The notes: generated by a model from the sequence alone, not told the origin. Shown: positions 25,845 to 34,271, counted from the stretch's first letter. The stretch: 64,000 nt of DNA from Flavobacterium sp. YJ01 (GCF_029320955.1 NZ_CP119757.1:1-64000), one strand, 5' to 3'. A program made the numbers and translations.

Positions 25845-26612
25845 ATGAAATACCAAGAAATCTTTGTAAAAAGCGTATTAGAATGTAAAGAAACTAAAAC
25901 CTACATTGGAACAGGAAATCCAAATAGTAAAATTTTAATTGTTGGAAAGGAAACTGCAACTGATATAGAAAATAAAGCAAATCGTGACGAACATTATATT
26001 AGGTTTCAGAAAGAGAATTTACAAGATTTCAAGGAAAATGCCATTAAGTGGAATTTAAATATTAAAAATAATGTTGAAGTAAGTACAATTCCCAATTGGA
26101 TTGGTGGTAAAGATTCTCCTTTAACTTCAAATCCATTATTTCCATATAAAAGTTTACATCCAAAAAAACTAAAAGAAGGACAAACTTGGCGAAAATATCA
26201 AAAACTTCACGACTTGATTTTTTTAAATGATTTAACATCACTAAAAGAAAAAGAATTTGATTTTCATAATAATTTCTTCTTGACAGAAATGAATAGTTCT
26301 CCTGCTAAGTTTACTAAAGATGCAAACAAAGACGGAATTCCAAGCAGAAAACAATTTTTTAAAGAAAGTGATTTTTTTCAAAGTTTCCCCGTTGTTGTAT
26401 TAGCTTGCAGCAACTATATTAATGGTGATGAAATTAAAGAAATTTTCGATGTAAGCTTTGATAAAAAATATGGTAATGGAAAACAACTATATTGGACACA
26501 TTATAATTCTGATAAAACAAAATTATTAATTCATACACGGCAATTGAGTACAAATGTTTCAGACAATTTATTAAAAGAAATTGCAAATGAAATTCGCAAT
26601 TTTAAAAAGTAA
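25845..26612 (+). CDS. Hypothetical protein, possible uracil-DNA-glycosylase-like fold
   Basis: The 255-residue product has a pattern that recalls the UDG superfamily: an early strand and loop NSKILIVGKETATD, a mid-section FFLTEMNSSPAKF, a strand FPVVVLACSNYI, and a late LLIHTRQLSTNVSDNL, where H and R would match the C-terminal motif. The fit is loose, and no catalytic aspartate can be named with confidence. It lies 106 bases after the CARF nuclease gene in the same direction, so it may be a later part of the same module or an independent cassette. Cytoplasmic. Confidence 0.45.
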   Translation: MKYQEIFVKSVLECKETKTYIGTGNPNSKILIVGKETATDIENKANRDEHYIRFQKENLQDFKENAIKWNLNIKNNVEVSTIPNWIGGKDSPLTSNPLFPYKSLHPKKLKEGQTWRKYQKLHDLIFLNDLTSLKEKEFDFHNNFFLTEMNSSPAKFTKDANKDGIPSRKQFFKESDFFQSFPVVVLACSNYINGDEIKEIFDVSFDKKYGNGKQLYWTHYNSDKTKLLIHTRQLSTNVSDNLLKEIANEIRNFKK

Positions 26613-26803
26613 AAATCAATTAGAATGAAAGCGCTAAACAATTCACATTATACTTAATTTAAAAATAATCACGAATTTGGGAATCTTTTTTGAAAAATCA
26701 AAAATAGCACTTTACTTGTATTAAAAAAAGTCTAGTAACATTGGTATATCCTGAAAGATTGATAGTATAAAACAGATAATAAACTATAAAAAATAAATTT
26801 TAT

Positions 26804-27274
26804 ATGTATTCAGACAAATTATTTGAAAAAGCGACATCGATTAAACTAAGCGTTGTGAAGATCGAAAACAAAAAACTAACAAAGAGTATCTTAAATCAAC
26901 TTAACAGAAAATCACCTTTTGACAAACTTTACAACTTGAAAGAAAATGTAAAGTTCCTTGGTTATGTAAATGATAAAACAAAATGTTTGTTGTGGTGTAA
27001 TGAAGACCTTATCTACAAATATGACATTAAAGATGTTTTTCCTTTTCTGAGAATAGATTTACACAAAAACACAATTAATGATCTGTATGAGATTTTTCCT
27101 TCTGAAGAAGTGAATTCACTTCATAGTTATAGAAACGAAATGGGCCATTATGAATATCAGGATCTAGAAATTTCTTGTGTATTAGATAAAAACACGCAAT
27201 ATGAAATCCAAGATAAAAAAGAAAATATAGATAAAATACTTGAAGAAATATTGAAAAGACAAATTTTTATTTAA
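26804..27274 (+). CDS. Hypothetical protein ahead of an attC-like site
   Basis: The 156-residue product has no recognised domain. It begins with basic and helical parts (KLTKSILNQLNRKSPFDKL), then has strands with GYVNDKTKCLLWCNEDLIY, and ends in a long charged helix. No signal peptide is seen. Its stop codon at 27272-27274 is followed at once by an attC-like palindrome (27276-27414). That is typical of a gene cassette, where one gene sits just before the recombination site. Function unknown. Confidence 0.5.
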   Translation: MYSDKLFEKATSIKLSVVKIENKKLTKSILNQLNRKSPFDKLYNLKENVKFLGYVNDKTKCLLWCNEDLIYKYDIKDVFPFLRIDLHKNTINDLYEIFPSEEVNSLHSYRNEMGHYEYQDLEISCVLDKNTQYEIQDKKENIDKILEEILKRQIFI

Positions 27275-27275
27275 A

Positions 27276-27414
27276 TAACATTTTCTAGCAGTTATACGAG
27301 ATTTGGGCATTTGGCTGAATTTAAAGATGGTTTTGTACTTGGAAAATTTGTGCATAATGGAAAAATCGCGCATCTTTAATCCCAAACCTCGTGTAGCGCC
27401 AGAACGTTAGCTGC
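27276..27414 (+). repeat. attC-like imperfect palindrome
   Basis: The outer arms are TATACGAGATTTGGG (27293-27307) and CCCAAACCTCGTGTA (27381-27395), paired with three mismatches. The pairing extends outward through TTCTAGC and GCGCCAGAA. Inner arms TTAAAGATG (27321-27329) and CATCTTTAA (27371-27379) pair exactly. The site opens with TAAC just after a stop codon and closes with GTTAGCTGC (27406-27414). This layout is that of attC sites of integron cassettes, though the core bases differ somewhat from the classical RYYYAAC/GTTRRRY. No integrase gene is in the window. Confidence 0.5.
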
Positions 27415-27473
27415 AACTCTAACGCACGACGGAGTAGACAACGAATTTAAGGAAAAAACACAGGTCATAAATT

Positions 27474-28226
27474 ATGAGAAGTTACAAAGACATTGAAAAA
27501 AAAATATACAAAGGACTTCAGGACACCTGTGTAGATGCAATAAACTTTAACGGAACATTTGACGCTGAAGTAAAGCCAGAATATATAATAACAATGAATG
27601 TTGCTAAGGCTATTGGCGAATTGAATTTTTATCCTGGTTCTCCATTCCTAATACGACCCGAGGAGCGGACAAAAGTTTTTGCAACAAGATGTGTTCCTGA
27701 TATTTTATGGGAAAACATTTTTGCACCTACCATCTTTAGGACAGCTCAAAATACAGACAGAAATGGACGATTTGATATTACCGTTTATGAAGATGACACT
27801 GAAAAACCATTGACAGCAATAGAAGTAAAACTTATTAATCCAAGCGAAAACGATATTAAGGACGATATTAAGCGACTTTCAGAATTACTCCATCTTGCTG
27901 ACAAACAAACAGGAAATTCAAAAATCAAACACTCTTACTTTACTTGCATAGAGTTAAATGAAGCGATAAAATTTGAATCGGAGACACTAGAAAACATTAA
28001 AGAAATAAAGACAAAATATAAAGGTTGGTTGGTGAGCATATTGGCAGAGTTAGCCGAAGTAAACGTAATATTTGCAAATACTAAGTTTGAAATTGCAGCA
28101 CTTAGCATTGACAAGTCCTTGCTATTGACTCCTGAGAAAAGAACCGGTGACGACATCTTTGACGGAGATTTATATTCGCAAGCAAAACACTTTGTAGGAG
28201 TAATTGTTCGACTGACAAAGACATAA
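27474..28226 (+). CDS. Cassette-like gene, possible PD-(D/E)XK nuclease fold
   Basis: The 250-residue product contains GRFDITVYEDD followed by LTAIEVKLINP, a D...E-x-K pair spaced as in many restriction-endonuclease-like folds. The second half is helical and then strand-rich (WLVSILAELAEVNVIFANT). No family was recognised and no target domain is visible. The gene is flanked on the left by an attC-like palindrome ending GTTAGCTGC and on the right by GCAGCTAAC, the mirror of that core. It therefore looks like a single gene cassette. A DNA-cutting role is only suggested by the motif. Confidence 0.5.
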   Translation: MRSYKDIEKKIYKGLQDTCVDAINFNGTFDAEVKPEYIITMNVAKAIGELNFYPGSPFLIRPEERTKVFATRCVPDILWENIFAPTIFRTAQNTDRNGRFDITVYEDDTEKPLTAIEVKLINPSENDIKDDIKRLSELLHLADKQTGNSKIKHSYFTCIELNEAIKFESETLENIKEIKTKYKGWLVSILAELAEVNVIFANTKFEIAALSIDKSLLLTPEKRTGDDIFDGDLYSQAKHFVGVIVRLTKT

Positions 28227-28233
28227 AAGAGAA

Positions 28234-28260
28234 GCAGCTAACAGCCGTTATAAAATACTT
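28234..28260 (+). repeat. Half of an attC-like site
   Basis: GCAGCTAAC (28234-28242), eight bases past the stop codon of the preceding gene, is the exact inverse of GTTAGCTGC that closes the attC-like site at 27414. The sequence continues with AGCCGTTATAAAATAC, but no pairing right half follows. The site seems to have been cut where the repeat array and chromosome begin. Confidence 0.4.
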
Positions 28261-28274
28261 TACAATATGCCCTC

Positions 28275-28453
28275 GGAAAAAATCAAAATTGGTATTAAGT
28301 GTTTGATTGCAAACCTTGACAGTCCACAAAAGACAAATAACGCCAATGGAAGACATTGGCGTTATTTTTTTATATTTTATATTATTTTAGGTTTTCAAAA
28401 AAAGTCAAAACAGGCATCAAGTGTTCGATTCCAGTCCCTGACAGCCCACAAAA
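28275..28453 (+). repeat. Imperfect tandem repeat at the island edge
   Basis: A 35-base core at 28297-28331 recurs at 28419-28453 with 29 of 35 bases identical (AAGTGTT-GATT-CA, then TGACAG-CCACAAAA). The similarity extends about 25 bases upstream of each core (AAAAAATCAAAATTGGTAT against AAAAAGTCAAAACAGGCAT). The core, with GTTCGATT, recalls a tRNA or tmRNA 3' end, but no full tRNA can be folded. The two copies lie between accessory genes and ordinary chromosome, so they may be attachment-site remnants of an integrated element. Confidence 0.5.
28339..28370 (+). terminator. Terminator within the first repeat unit
   Basis: A 10-bp perfect stem (AACGCCAATG, GAAGA loop, CATTGGCGTT) is followed by ATTTTTTT on the plus strand. 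It would end transcription from the cassette gene that stops at 28226. Confidence 0.85.
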
Positions 28454-28460
28454 TTATAAA

Positions 28461-28493
28461 AACTCCAAAGTCATTTGATTTTGGAGTTTTTTT
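28461..28493. terminator. Bidirectional terminator at the island edge
   Basis: A 9-bp stem (AACTCCAAA / TTTGGAGTT) has T runs on both outer sides. It could stop transcripts from the island on the left and from the DJ-1 gene on the right, which ends at 28541 on the minus strand. Confidence 0.75.
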
Positions 28494-28540
28494 GCATTGT
28501 AAAAAGCTTATAATTTTACAGAAATATAGTTAATCCTTTA

Positions 28541-29686
28541 TTATACTTTAGTTAATTCCCTCCAAGAATAACTTTTATGAACTATTTTCCAGCTTCCTTC
28601 ATATTTTAATAATAAAAAATAGTCGGTAAAAGTTCGCCAATCTGGAACTATTATTTCTGCTTTAGCAATTGCGGCATCATTTTCTACATCAATTGAAATA
28701 ATCTTTCCAACTCTGTTTACTTTTTCTCCAGTTTTTATATTAGTAATATACTTTTCGCCTGAGCGTACCCAAAGCGTATCGTTTGCCACAGTATATAAAT
28801 TAAACTTAGGATGAAAAGCTTTTCGAAGTCTTTCTGGCTGTCCGTTAGCAGTTCCTTCAATATAATCATTAAGAATACTTGTAATTTGTTCCAAATCATT
28901 TTTTGATTTTGGTTGTTGGACTTTAAAATTGACTTTTAGAAGCGAGACCACTTCATCAGCCACTTTAATGCCTGAGCTTGGGTCTTGACCTGTTACAAAT
29001 CTGCCGTCAACGCTATAAAAAGCATCTCCTCCGTTTTTAGAAAATATAAAATGCCCTCTATTTTGTTTAATCGTATTGTTTATTGAGAATGGGAAGGCTT
29101 TATAATATTCAGCATTCTTATTTTCTAATTCATCAGGATAACCCGTAATTTTTAATCCGGCATACAACGATTTTCCTTTTTCATCTTTTAAGTTAACAAT
29201 TCCTGCCGTTCCGTGGCAGATTGCAGCGATAATTCCGTTGTTATTATAAATCGTTCTTGCGATTTTTTGAATTGTAATATCTTCAGCAACTCCAAACATT
29301 GCAGCGCCGCCACCACTATAAAAAATTGCGACATAATCTCTGGAAATAATTGATGATGGTTTCTTAGAATGTTCTAATTTATTCATAAACCAGCTATCAT
29401 ACAAATACTTTTTCTGCAAACTATCTGATGTGTTGATGTAGCCAATAGGAATTGCGCCACCTTTTGGACTTACAAAATCAACGGTATAGCCAGCTTTTAT
29501 AAAAATATCATAAGGAACAACGATTTCTTCAAAATGATTGGCAGATGGAATTTTTGTATTCCCATAAAAATCTTGATTTGAAGTTACAAACAAGATTTTG
29601 TTTTGAGCGTTTAAACTCATCGAAAATAGAAATGTGTGAACCACTAATAGAACTAATATTTTGCTCATTTGCTGAAAATTGGTCAT
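28541..29686 (-). CDS. Secreted DJ-1/PfpI protein fused to an NTF2-like domain
   Basis: The 381-residue protein has a signal peptide (ILVLLVVHTFLFSMSLNAQ), so it works outside the cytoplasm. Residues about 30-260 are a DJ-1/PfpI domain with the nucleophile Cys in AAICHGTAGI and the glycine-rich FYSGGGAAMFG. Homologues are glyoxalases, deglycases or chaperones of the Hsp31 type. Residues about 270-381 form an NTF2-like (lumazine-binding family) domain resembling the separate protein at 29701-30162. A second start is possible at 29668 (Met7). The two genes are 14 bases apart and probably form one operon with a role in carbonyl or oxidative stress; this is inferred. Confidence 0.85.
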   Translation of the reverse strand: MTNFQQMSKILVLLVVHTFLFSMSLNAQNKILFVTSNQDFYGNTKIPSANHFEEIVVPYDIFIKAGYTVDFVSPKGGAIPIGYINTSDSLQKKYLYDSWFMNKLEHSKKPSSIISRDYVAIFYSGGGAAMFGVAEDITIQKIARTIYNNNGIIAAICHGTAGIVNLKDEKGKSLYAGLKITGYPDELENKNAEYYKAFPFSINNTIKQNRGHFIFSKNGGDAFYSVDGRFVTGQDPSSGIKVADEVVSLLKVNFKVQQPKSKNDLEQITSILNDYIEGTANGQPERLRKAFHPKFNLYTVANDTLWVRSGEKYITNIKTGEKVNRVGKIISIDVENDAAIAKAEIIVPDWRTFTDYFLLLKYEGSWKIVHKSYSWRELTKV

Positions 29687-29700
29687 TTATTATGGTTTTA

Positions 29701-30162
29701 TTATTTCGACTGTGCCGTAGGAGCCTCAATTGTTTTGTGTGGTGTCCTAGTCGAAATTTTGTCGACAATAAACCAGTCTTGATTTATTTTCATCAGATTG
29801 AAATAATCGATAAATAAAAGCTTTGAAGTACTTATTTCGACCTTTGCAGCAGCCACATTATTTGTAATATCAATAAAAATAATTCGTCCTGACCAATTTG
29901 CAACTCTAGCATAGGGCACTTTGTAACCTTTCATGTAATCAGATTTACGTACAATATTTAACTTATTATCAGCAAAGTATTTTAACTGCCACGAATCATG
30001 AAATGACTGTCCAACCTTAACAGAATCGCCTGTCGCTTGTCCGTCTAAATAAAGGTTAAGTGTTTTTTGAATCGAAAGCCAATCATTGCCAGGATCGCTT
30101 ACTTGCGAATAGGCATTAAAGAACAAAAAATTAAAGGAAATAAATAAAAAGACTTTTCTCAT
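29701..30162 (-). CDS. Secreted NTF2-like (lumazine-binding family) protein
   Basis: The 153-residue protein has a signal peptide ending at FFNAYSQ. The mature part is an NTF2-like fold of the putative lumazine-binding type: an opening helix (LSIQKTLNLYLDGQATGDS), then FHDSWQLKYF, and a closing strand pair (LLFIDYFNLMKINQDWFIVD). It resembles the C-terminal domain of the DJ-1 fusion encoded 14 bases downstream. The ligand is unknown. Being in the same operon suggests a joint task in the periplasm. Confidence 0.8.
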   Translation of the reverse strand: MRKVFLFISFNFLFFNAYSQVSDPGNDWLSIQKTLNLYLDGQATGDSVKVGQSFHDSWQLKYFADNKLNIVRKSDYMKGYKVPYARVANWSGRIIFIDITNNVAAAKVEISTSKLLFIDYFNLMKINQDWFIVDKISTRTPHKTIEAPTAQSK

Positions 30163-30259
30163 TTTTAAAATTTTTAAATTAATAATAATGAGACAAATAT
30201 CCAGTAAGTGAATTTTAAAAAGGTTTTAATCTATAAAGTAGAACTCTTAATTTATAAAA

Positions 30260-31294
30260 TTAAACTCCTTTTGAATATGCTTTTTGATATTCTGCCGGAG
30301 TTAGACCTGTTATTTTTTTAAATGCAGTGAAAAATGTAGATTTTGAAGTAAAGCCGCTGTCATAACCTAAACTTTCATAAGTTAAGTTTTTTTCAGTTTC
30401 TAGTAATTTTTTGGCTTTTTCGATTCTATATTCTTTTATAAGATTTGAAAATGATTTTCCTAAAATTTCATTTACATATTGAGATAATAAATGCTTGGTT
30501 ATTTTTAATTCTTTTGCAGCATCTTCAAGATTGAAATCTGGATTAAGATAAAGTTCTTTTTCTTCGATAGTTATTATTTTTTGACGGATAAGGTCAAGCA
30601 TTTCACTATCCATTTCTTTATTCTTGTATTTTTCTTTTTCTTTAAAAAAAATACTTTCGCTGGTATTTCTAAAAATTAAAAGTAGAATAATTAAATATAA
30701 AATAAAGGTGAAGGACAATGCTCCAACAATGTATGAAGTATAAGCCGCGCTGGCATAAGCCAACCATATTAGTGAAACGCCAAAGTAAATACTAAGAAAC
30801 CAAATGTCTATTTTCTTTAAATTTTCTTTTTCTTTGAATTTGTAAAAAATAGGTTGAAGATATTTTAATGATAAAATAATATATACCAACCATTGAAAAT
30901 ATATTGCCTTTACAATCCAGAGGCTCCAAATTAATTGATGTTGAGTATAAGGATAAAAAGTCCCTAAAACGGTTATAATTGCTAAATAGGGTATTACGTG
31001 TTGAACCCAAGTCGTTTTTCCATTTTGAGCGTGTGATTTAAGGGTTAAGAAAAGAAAAGGACCAATAAGAACACAAGCTGAAAGTCCGATTTGAATAAAA
31101 ATATTGGAGAGAGAAGGATTAAAGTAGAAAAAAACAGATTTTATAATTCGAATACTTAAAACTAAAAGAAGCAAGGATAAAAAGTAATTTGCAAAAATTT
31201 TCTTTTTAGCATTCACAGCAAAATAAAATGAGAGTATAAATCCATTAAAGGCTCCTAATGCGCTAAGAAAGAAAAGTAACTGGTTTGATTCCAT
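30260..31294 (-). CDS. AraC-family regulator with membrane domain
   Basis: The 344-residue protein has seven or so membrane helices in residues 1-215 (for example LLFFLSALGAFNGFILSFYF, YFLSLLLLVLSIRI, ALSFTFILYLIILLLIF). A cytoplasmic AraC-type DNA-binding domain follows at about 240-340, with two helix-turn-helix motifs (NLEDAAKELKITKHLLSQYV and YDSGFTSKSTFFTAFKKITG). Such flavobacterial regulators sense something at the membrane and act on nearby genes. The DJ-1/NTF2 operon downstream on the same strand is the likely target. Confidence 0.9.
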   Translation of the reverse strand: MESNQLLFFLSALGAFNGFILSFYFAVNAKKKIFANYFLSLLLLVLSIRIIKSVFFYFNPSLSNIFIQIGLSACVLIGPFLFLTLKSHAQNGKTTWVQHVIPYLAIITVLGTFYPYTQHQLIWSLWIVKAIYFQWLVYIILSLKYLQPIFYKFKEKENLKKIDIWFLSIYFGVSLIWLAYASAAYTSYIVGALSFTFILYLIILLLIFRNTSESIFFKEKEKYKNKEMDSEMLDLIRQKIITIEEKELYLNPDFNLEDAAKELKITKHLLSQYVNEILGKSFSNLIKEYRIEKAKKLLETEKNLTYESLGYDSGFTSKSTFFTAFKKITGLTPAEYQKAYSKGV

Positions 31295-31399
31295 TATTAT
31301 TACCGAATTAGTAATTGCTGACCTCTCAATTACCAGCTAATTTTATGTTTTTTATCTAAAAACGAATATAAGAAATATTTTACTGAATTTTACCTTGAA

Positions 31400-31912
31400 T
31401 CATATTTCCTTGGTTAATCGATCCAATTCTTTTAATAAGGTCGGAAATCTAAATTCTCCATGCATGCTTTCAACTTTTTTAAAAGCTTCATCCAAATCAA
31501 TTCCGATAGAAGTAATGTACAATGGTTTTTTACTGTCGCCTCTAAACAATGCTTTTTTGTTTTTTTCTATTGAAGCAAAATTTGTTTTAGCAACGCCAAT
31601 AATTGGGATTTTTTTGTTTAATTTTTCATATAAATAACCGCCTAAACCGTATTTATTTTCGTCATCTAAATAGACAAACCCGTCAACTACAATTACTTCA
31701 ATTTCAGATAAATCAATTTGTTGGAGTAAACTTAAAATACAAGGCAATTCTCTTTTGTAAAACTCTCCTGGAATATATTCTTCAACATTTTCAATGATTT
31801 CAGAGTAAACTTTAAAATTTTTGCCTTCATTCCATTTTTCGAATTCAAGACAAACAGTTTTTGCTTTTTGATCAAAATAGTACGTATCAAAAGCTAAGAT
31901 TTTATTGGGCAT
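31400..31912 (-). CDS. nfi: Endonuclease V
   Basis: The 170-residue protein matches endonuclease V, which nicks DNA near deaminated adenine (inosine). The metal-binding residues are in ILAFDTYYF (D9), GEFYKRELP (E) and EVIVVDGFVYLD (D). The glycine-rich GLGGYLYEKL and IIGVAKTNF are also typical. The protein is about 50 residues shorter than the E. coli enzyme, mostly at the N-terminus. A lipoprotein gene lies eight bases upstream on the same strand, so the two are cotranscribed. Confidence 0.85.
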   Translation of the reverse strand: MPNKILAFDTYYFDQKAKTVCLEFEKWNEGKNFKVYSEIIENVEEYIPGEFYKRELPCILSLLQQIDLSEIEVIVVDGFVYLDDENKYGLGGYLYEKLNKKIPIIGVAKTNFASIEKNKKALFRGDSKKPLYITSIGIDLDEAFKKVESMHGEFRFPTLLKELDRLTKEI

Positions 31913-31920
31913 TTATGTTT

Positions 31921-32493
31921 TTATTTTGAATTAATTTTCTGTAATTCAGCATACATTTCATTTAAAAATGATTGCTGTTTGGTGTCGTCTTTAAAATAAC
32001 GTTGATATATTACGCTGCAACTTTCTACGTCTGCTATATTTTGTTTATTAAAAGACCAATCATCCGTATTTTTAATAGTAATCCCGAGATCACTACTGCA
32101 ACTTTGCCATAATTCTGAAAATCTCGTTTTATTATCCTCGCTCAATTTGGTAAAATCTGCCGTAACAGTATAGCCTCGCATTTCTGAATTGAAAAATTTA
32201 TAAATAGATCTCACAGGAACACCTCCCCAAATTAATTCTCTACCTTTAGGAAATTCAATTGTAGTGAGTTTTTCTTCACGCATTTTGTGATCTTGTTTTC
32301 CTTCAACAAAAAAATGCTCTTGGTAAACTAATTTTGTCCCAACTGGAACTTGAATTTTCTTTACTACCAAAGGTTCAGTAGTTATGAAATAAGGATAATT
32401 TGGCGTAGAATTTCCTCCGGTTGGATTCATGTTTCCAACGCAGCCAGTTAGAATCGCAGCGAAAAGAAAAGAGAAAGGTTTGAAAATTTTCAT
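31921..32493 (-). CDS. Lipoprotein of unknown function
   Basis: The product has a lipoprotein signal peptide with lipobox AAILTGC. The start at 32493 (MKIFKPFSF) is chosen over one six codons upstream because it gives a standard signal peptide. The mature part of about 170 residues is unrecognised. It contains three Cys in its last third (SCSSDLG, ESCSVIY), of which a pair could form a disulfide. It sits in the envelope and lies eight bases ahead of the endonuclease V gene. Confidence 0.65.
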   Translation of the reverse strand: MKIFKPFSFLFAAILTGCVGNMNPTGGNSTPNYPYFITTEPLVVKKIQVPVGTKLVYQEHFFVEGKQDHKMREEKLTTIEFPKGRELIWGGVPVRSIYKFFNSEMRGYTVTADFTKLSEDNKTRFSELWQSCSSDLGITIKNTDDWSFNKQNIADVESCSVIYQRYFKDDTKQQSFLNEMYAELQKINSK

Positions 32494-32613
32494 ACTTTTA
32501 AATGATAACATTATGAGCTAATATAAGAAAAAACTTTACTTTCATATTACTTAGATTGAGTTCTTCCTAAAAAAAATAGTAACTTAGAGTACAATCAATT
32601 AAAACTAAAACTC

Positions 32614-33009
32614 ATGAAAACTAAAATGATATGGGGAAACCTTGTTTCTAATGATTTACAAAAAACAATTCAATTTTACACTGATTTAGGTTTCAAACAA
32701 AACGGAAAAGAAACAGACGAGTTGGTGAGTTTTATATTTGCTGAAAATAATTTCATCATTAACTTTTTTGTTCCCAAAAAATTAGAAGTTGCTGTAAAAG
32801 GAAAATTAGCAAATGCCAAAACAGAAAACGAAATTATCTTTTCTTTATCAGCAAAGAGTAGAGAAGAAGTGGATCTTTGGTATAAAAAAGTAAAAGAAAT
32901 CGGCGGTACTATTTTCTCTGAACCAGAAAATTTTGAAGTCGGTTATACTTTTGGTTTTGCAGATCCAGACGGACATAAATTCAATTTTTTATATTGGCCG
33001 GGAATGTAG
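32614..33009 (+). CDS. VOC-family (glyoxalase-like) protein
   Basis: The 131-residue protein is a single vicinal-oxygen-chelate domain. It shows the paired beta-alpha-beta pattern, starting WGNLVSNDLQKTIQFYTDLG and ending FGFADPDGHKFNFLYWPG. The latter carries the usual D-P-DGH motif near the C-terminus. VOC proteins bind a metal and act as lyases, dioxygenases or resistance proteins. The substrate cannot be told. It stands alone, with neighbours on the opposite strand. Confidence 0.85.
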   Translation: MKTKMIWGNLVSNDLQKTIQFYTDLGFKQNGKETDELVSFIFAENNFIINFFVPKKLEVAVKGKLANAKTENEIIFSLSAKSREEVDLWYKKVKEIGGTIFSEPENFEVGYTFGFADPDGHKFNFLYWPGM

Positions 33010-33019
33010 TTATAATACA

Positions 33020-33607
33020 TTATTCGTCGTCTGAACCACAATATTCATTATAAAAGAAAACCATGTCTTTAATATTATTTTTGGTGAATTTTTTGGTATT
33101 GATTTTTTCTACGACTTTTTTACAATCTGCAAAGTATTTTTTTGCTCTTAGATTAAAGCTAAATTCAATATCTGTGGCATAAGGTTCATTTTTACGCTTT
33201 ACATATAACGCTTCAGTCATTGCCCAAACTTTGTCTTCATCTGAAGGCAATTTTCCTATAGATAAATTGGAACTTCGACCTATGTAATACTCTTTTGCGT
33301 ATCTGTAAAGATTTACATTTCCTTCTTCAACAACTTGCAACAACTTTGGTTTTGAATGCTCAAATTCAATATATTCATATTTTTCAGAATATCCATAAGC
33401 TGAAAAAATTAATCCTTTTGCAAAATCATAACTCCATTTATCTGCTTTATCTTCTTGTTTTACTTTAAAATAGATATCATTATTCTTAATTTCAGCAAAA
33501 CCTTCAATAGAGCTGCTATCCTTAAATATTATAGATGCTTCTCTATAATCTTGGCTAAATCCTAGATTAATAAAAAGAACAAATAGAAGCTGTAGAATTA
33601 ATTTCAT
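33020..33607 (-). CDS. Secreted hypothetical protein
   Basis: The 195-residue protein has a signal peptide (LILQLLFVLFINLGFSQ). The mature part begins with strand-rich segments (EASIIFKDSSSIEGFAEIKN) and ends in an acidic tail with two Cys (NEYCGSDDE). No known family was recognised. It is probably periplasmic or on the surface. It is convergent with the VOC gene and divergent from the Crp/Fnr gene. Confidence 0.6.
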   Translation of the reverse strand: MKLILQLLFVLFINLGFSQDYREASIIFKDSSSIEGFAEIKNNDIYFKVKQEDKADKWSYDFAKGLIFSAYGYSEKYEYIEFEHSKPKLLQVVEEGNVNLYRYAKEYYIGRSSNLSIGKLPSDEDKVWAMTEALYVKRKNEPYATDIEFSFNLRAKKYFADCKKVVEKINTKKFTKNNIKDMVFFYNEYCGSDDE

Positions 33608-33652
33608 TGTTTTGTTTTTTGTTTGCTAATATAAATATATCTAAAGTATTTT

Positions 33653-33668
33653 TTTGCCATATGACAAA
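33653..33668. promoter_or_regulatory. Palindromic operator before the Crp/Fnr gene
   Basis: TTTGCCATATGACAAA is a near-perfect palindrome of half-sites TTTGYCA and TGRCAAA. It lies 33 bases before the start codon at 33702. The same pattern occurs before the SDR gene at 34281-34296. Binding of the encoded Crp/Fnr-type protein is inferred. Confidence 0.7.
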
Positions 33669-33701
33669 TTCTCTATAAAAACTTATTCCTAACTTTCGGG
33701 T

Positions 33702-34271
33702 ATGAAAGAATTAGTAAATTATATATTGCAGTTTGGCAATTTAAATCAGCAGCAAATTGATTTGATTTTATCTAAAGCTCAAGAAAGAGAAATTCGTAAA
33801 GAAGCTTATTTTTCTGAAGCTGGAAAAGTTTCTGTTGAAGTTGGTTTTATTTTAGAAGGAATTCTGCGTGTTTGTTATTACAACAACAAAGGCGAAGAAA
33901 TCACCAAATACTTTATAGACGAAAATAATCTCGTTGTAGATTTAGACAGTTTCGATAACAATATTTGCTCTTCTGCCTACGTACAAGCAGTTACAGATTG
34001 TAAAATGATTATTTTTTCTAAAAAAGACTGGCAAGAATTATTAGACACGATTATTGGTTGGGATACAATTGTGCATAAAATAATCTCCAAAGCTTTAATG
34101 CAAAAAGTAGCTAGAAGAAGTCCGCTGGTTTCTGAAGATGCTACAACGCGTTATTTATCTTTTATGGAAATGTTTCCAAATGTAATCAACCGCGTTCCGC
34201 TTTCTTATTTGGCTTCTTATTTAGGAATTACACAATCTTCTTTGAGCAGAATTAGAAAAAATATTCGTTAA
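33702..34271 (+). CDS. Crp/Fnr-family transcription regulator
   Basis: The 189-residue protein has a cyclic-nucleotide-binding-type jelly-roll domain at about 15-125 (EIRKEAYFSEAGKV, VGFILEGILRVCYYNNKGEE, SAYVQAVTDCKMIIFSKKDW). A short DNA-binding C-terminus follows (VPLSYLASYLGITQSSLSRI). No Fe-S cysteine set is seen, so it is not an Fnr-type oxygen sensor. The palindromic sites before its own gene and before the following SDR gene indicate autoregulation and a direct target. The ligand is unknown. Confidence 0.9.
   Translation: MKELVNYILQFGNLNQQQIDLILSKAQEREIRKEAYFSEAGKVSVEVGFILEGILRVCYYNNKGEEITKYFIDENNLVVDLDSFDNNICSSAYVQAVTDCKMIIFSKKDWQELLDTIIGWDTIVHKIISKALMQKVARRSPLVSEDATTRYLSFMEMFPNVINRVPLSYLASYLGITQSSLSRIRKNIR

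Noticed and set aside
26613..26803. A second attC-like site before the 156-residue gene
   Set aside because: GCGCTAAAC and ATCACGAATTTGGG vaguely resemble the arms, but no facing half was found.
28411..28453. A tRNA gene suggested by GTTCGATT
   Set aside because: The flanking bases do not form a 5-bp T-stem, and no anticodon or acceptor arms can be folded. It is at most a 3' fragment.
28267..28533. An 88-residue frame across the tandem repeat
   Set aside because: It runs through both repeat units and two terminator hairpins, so it is a chance frame.
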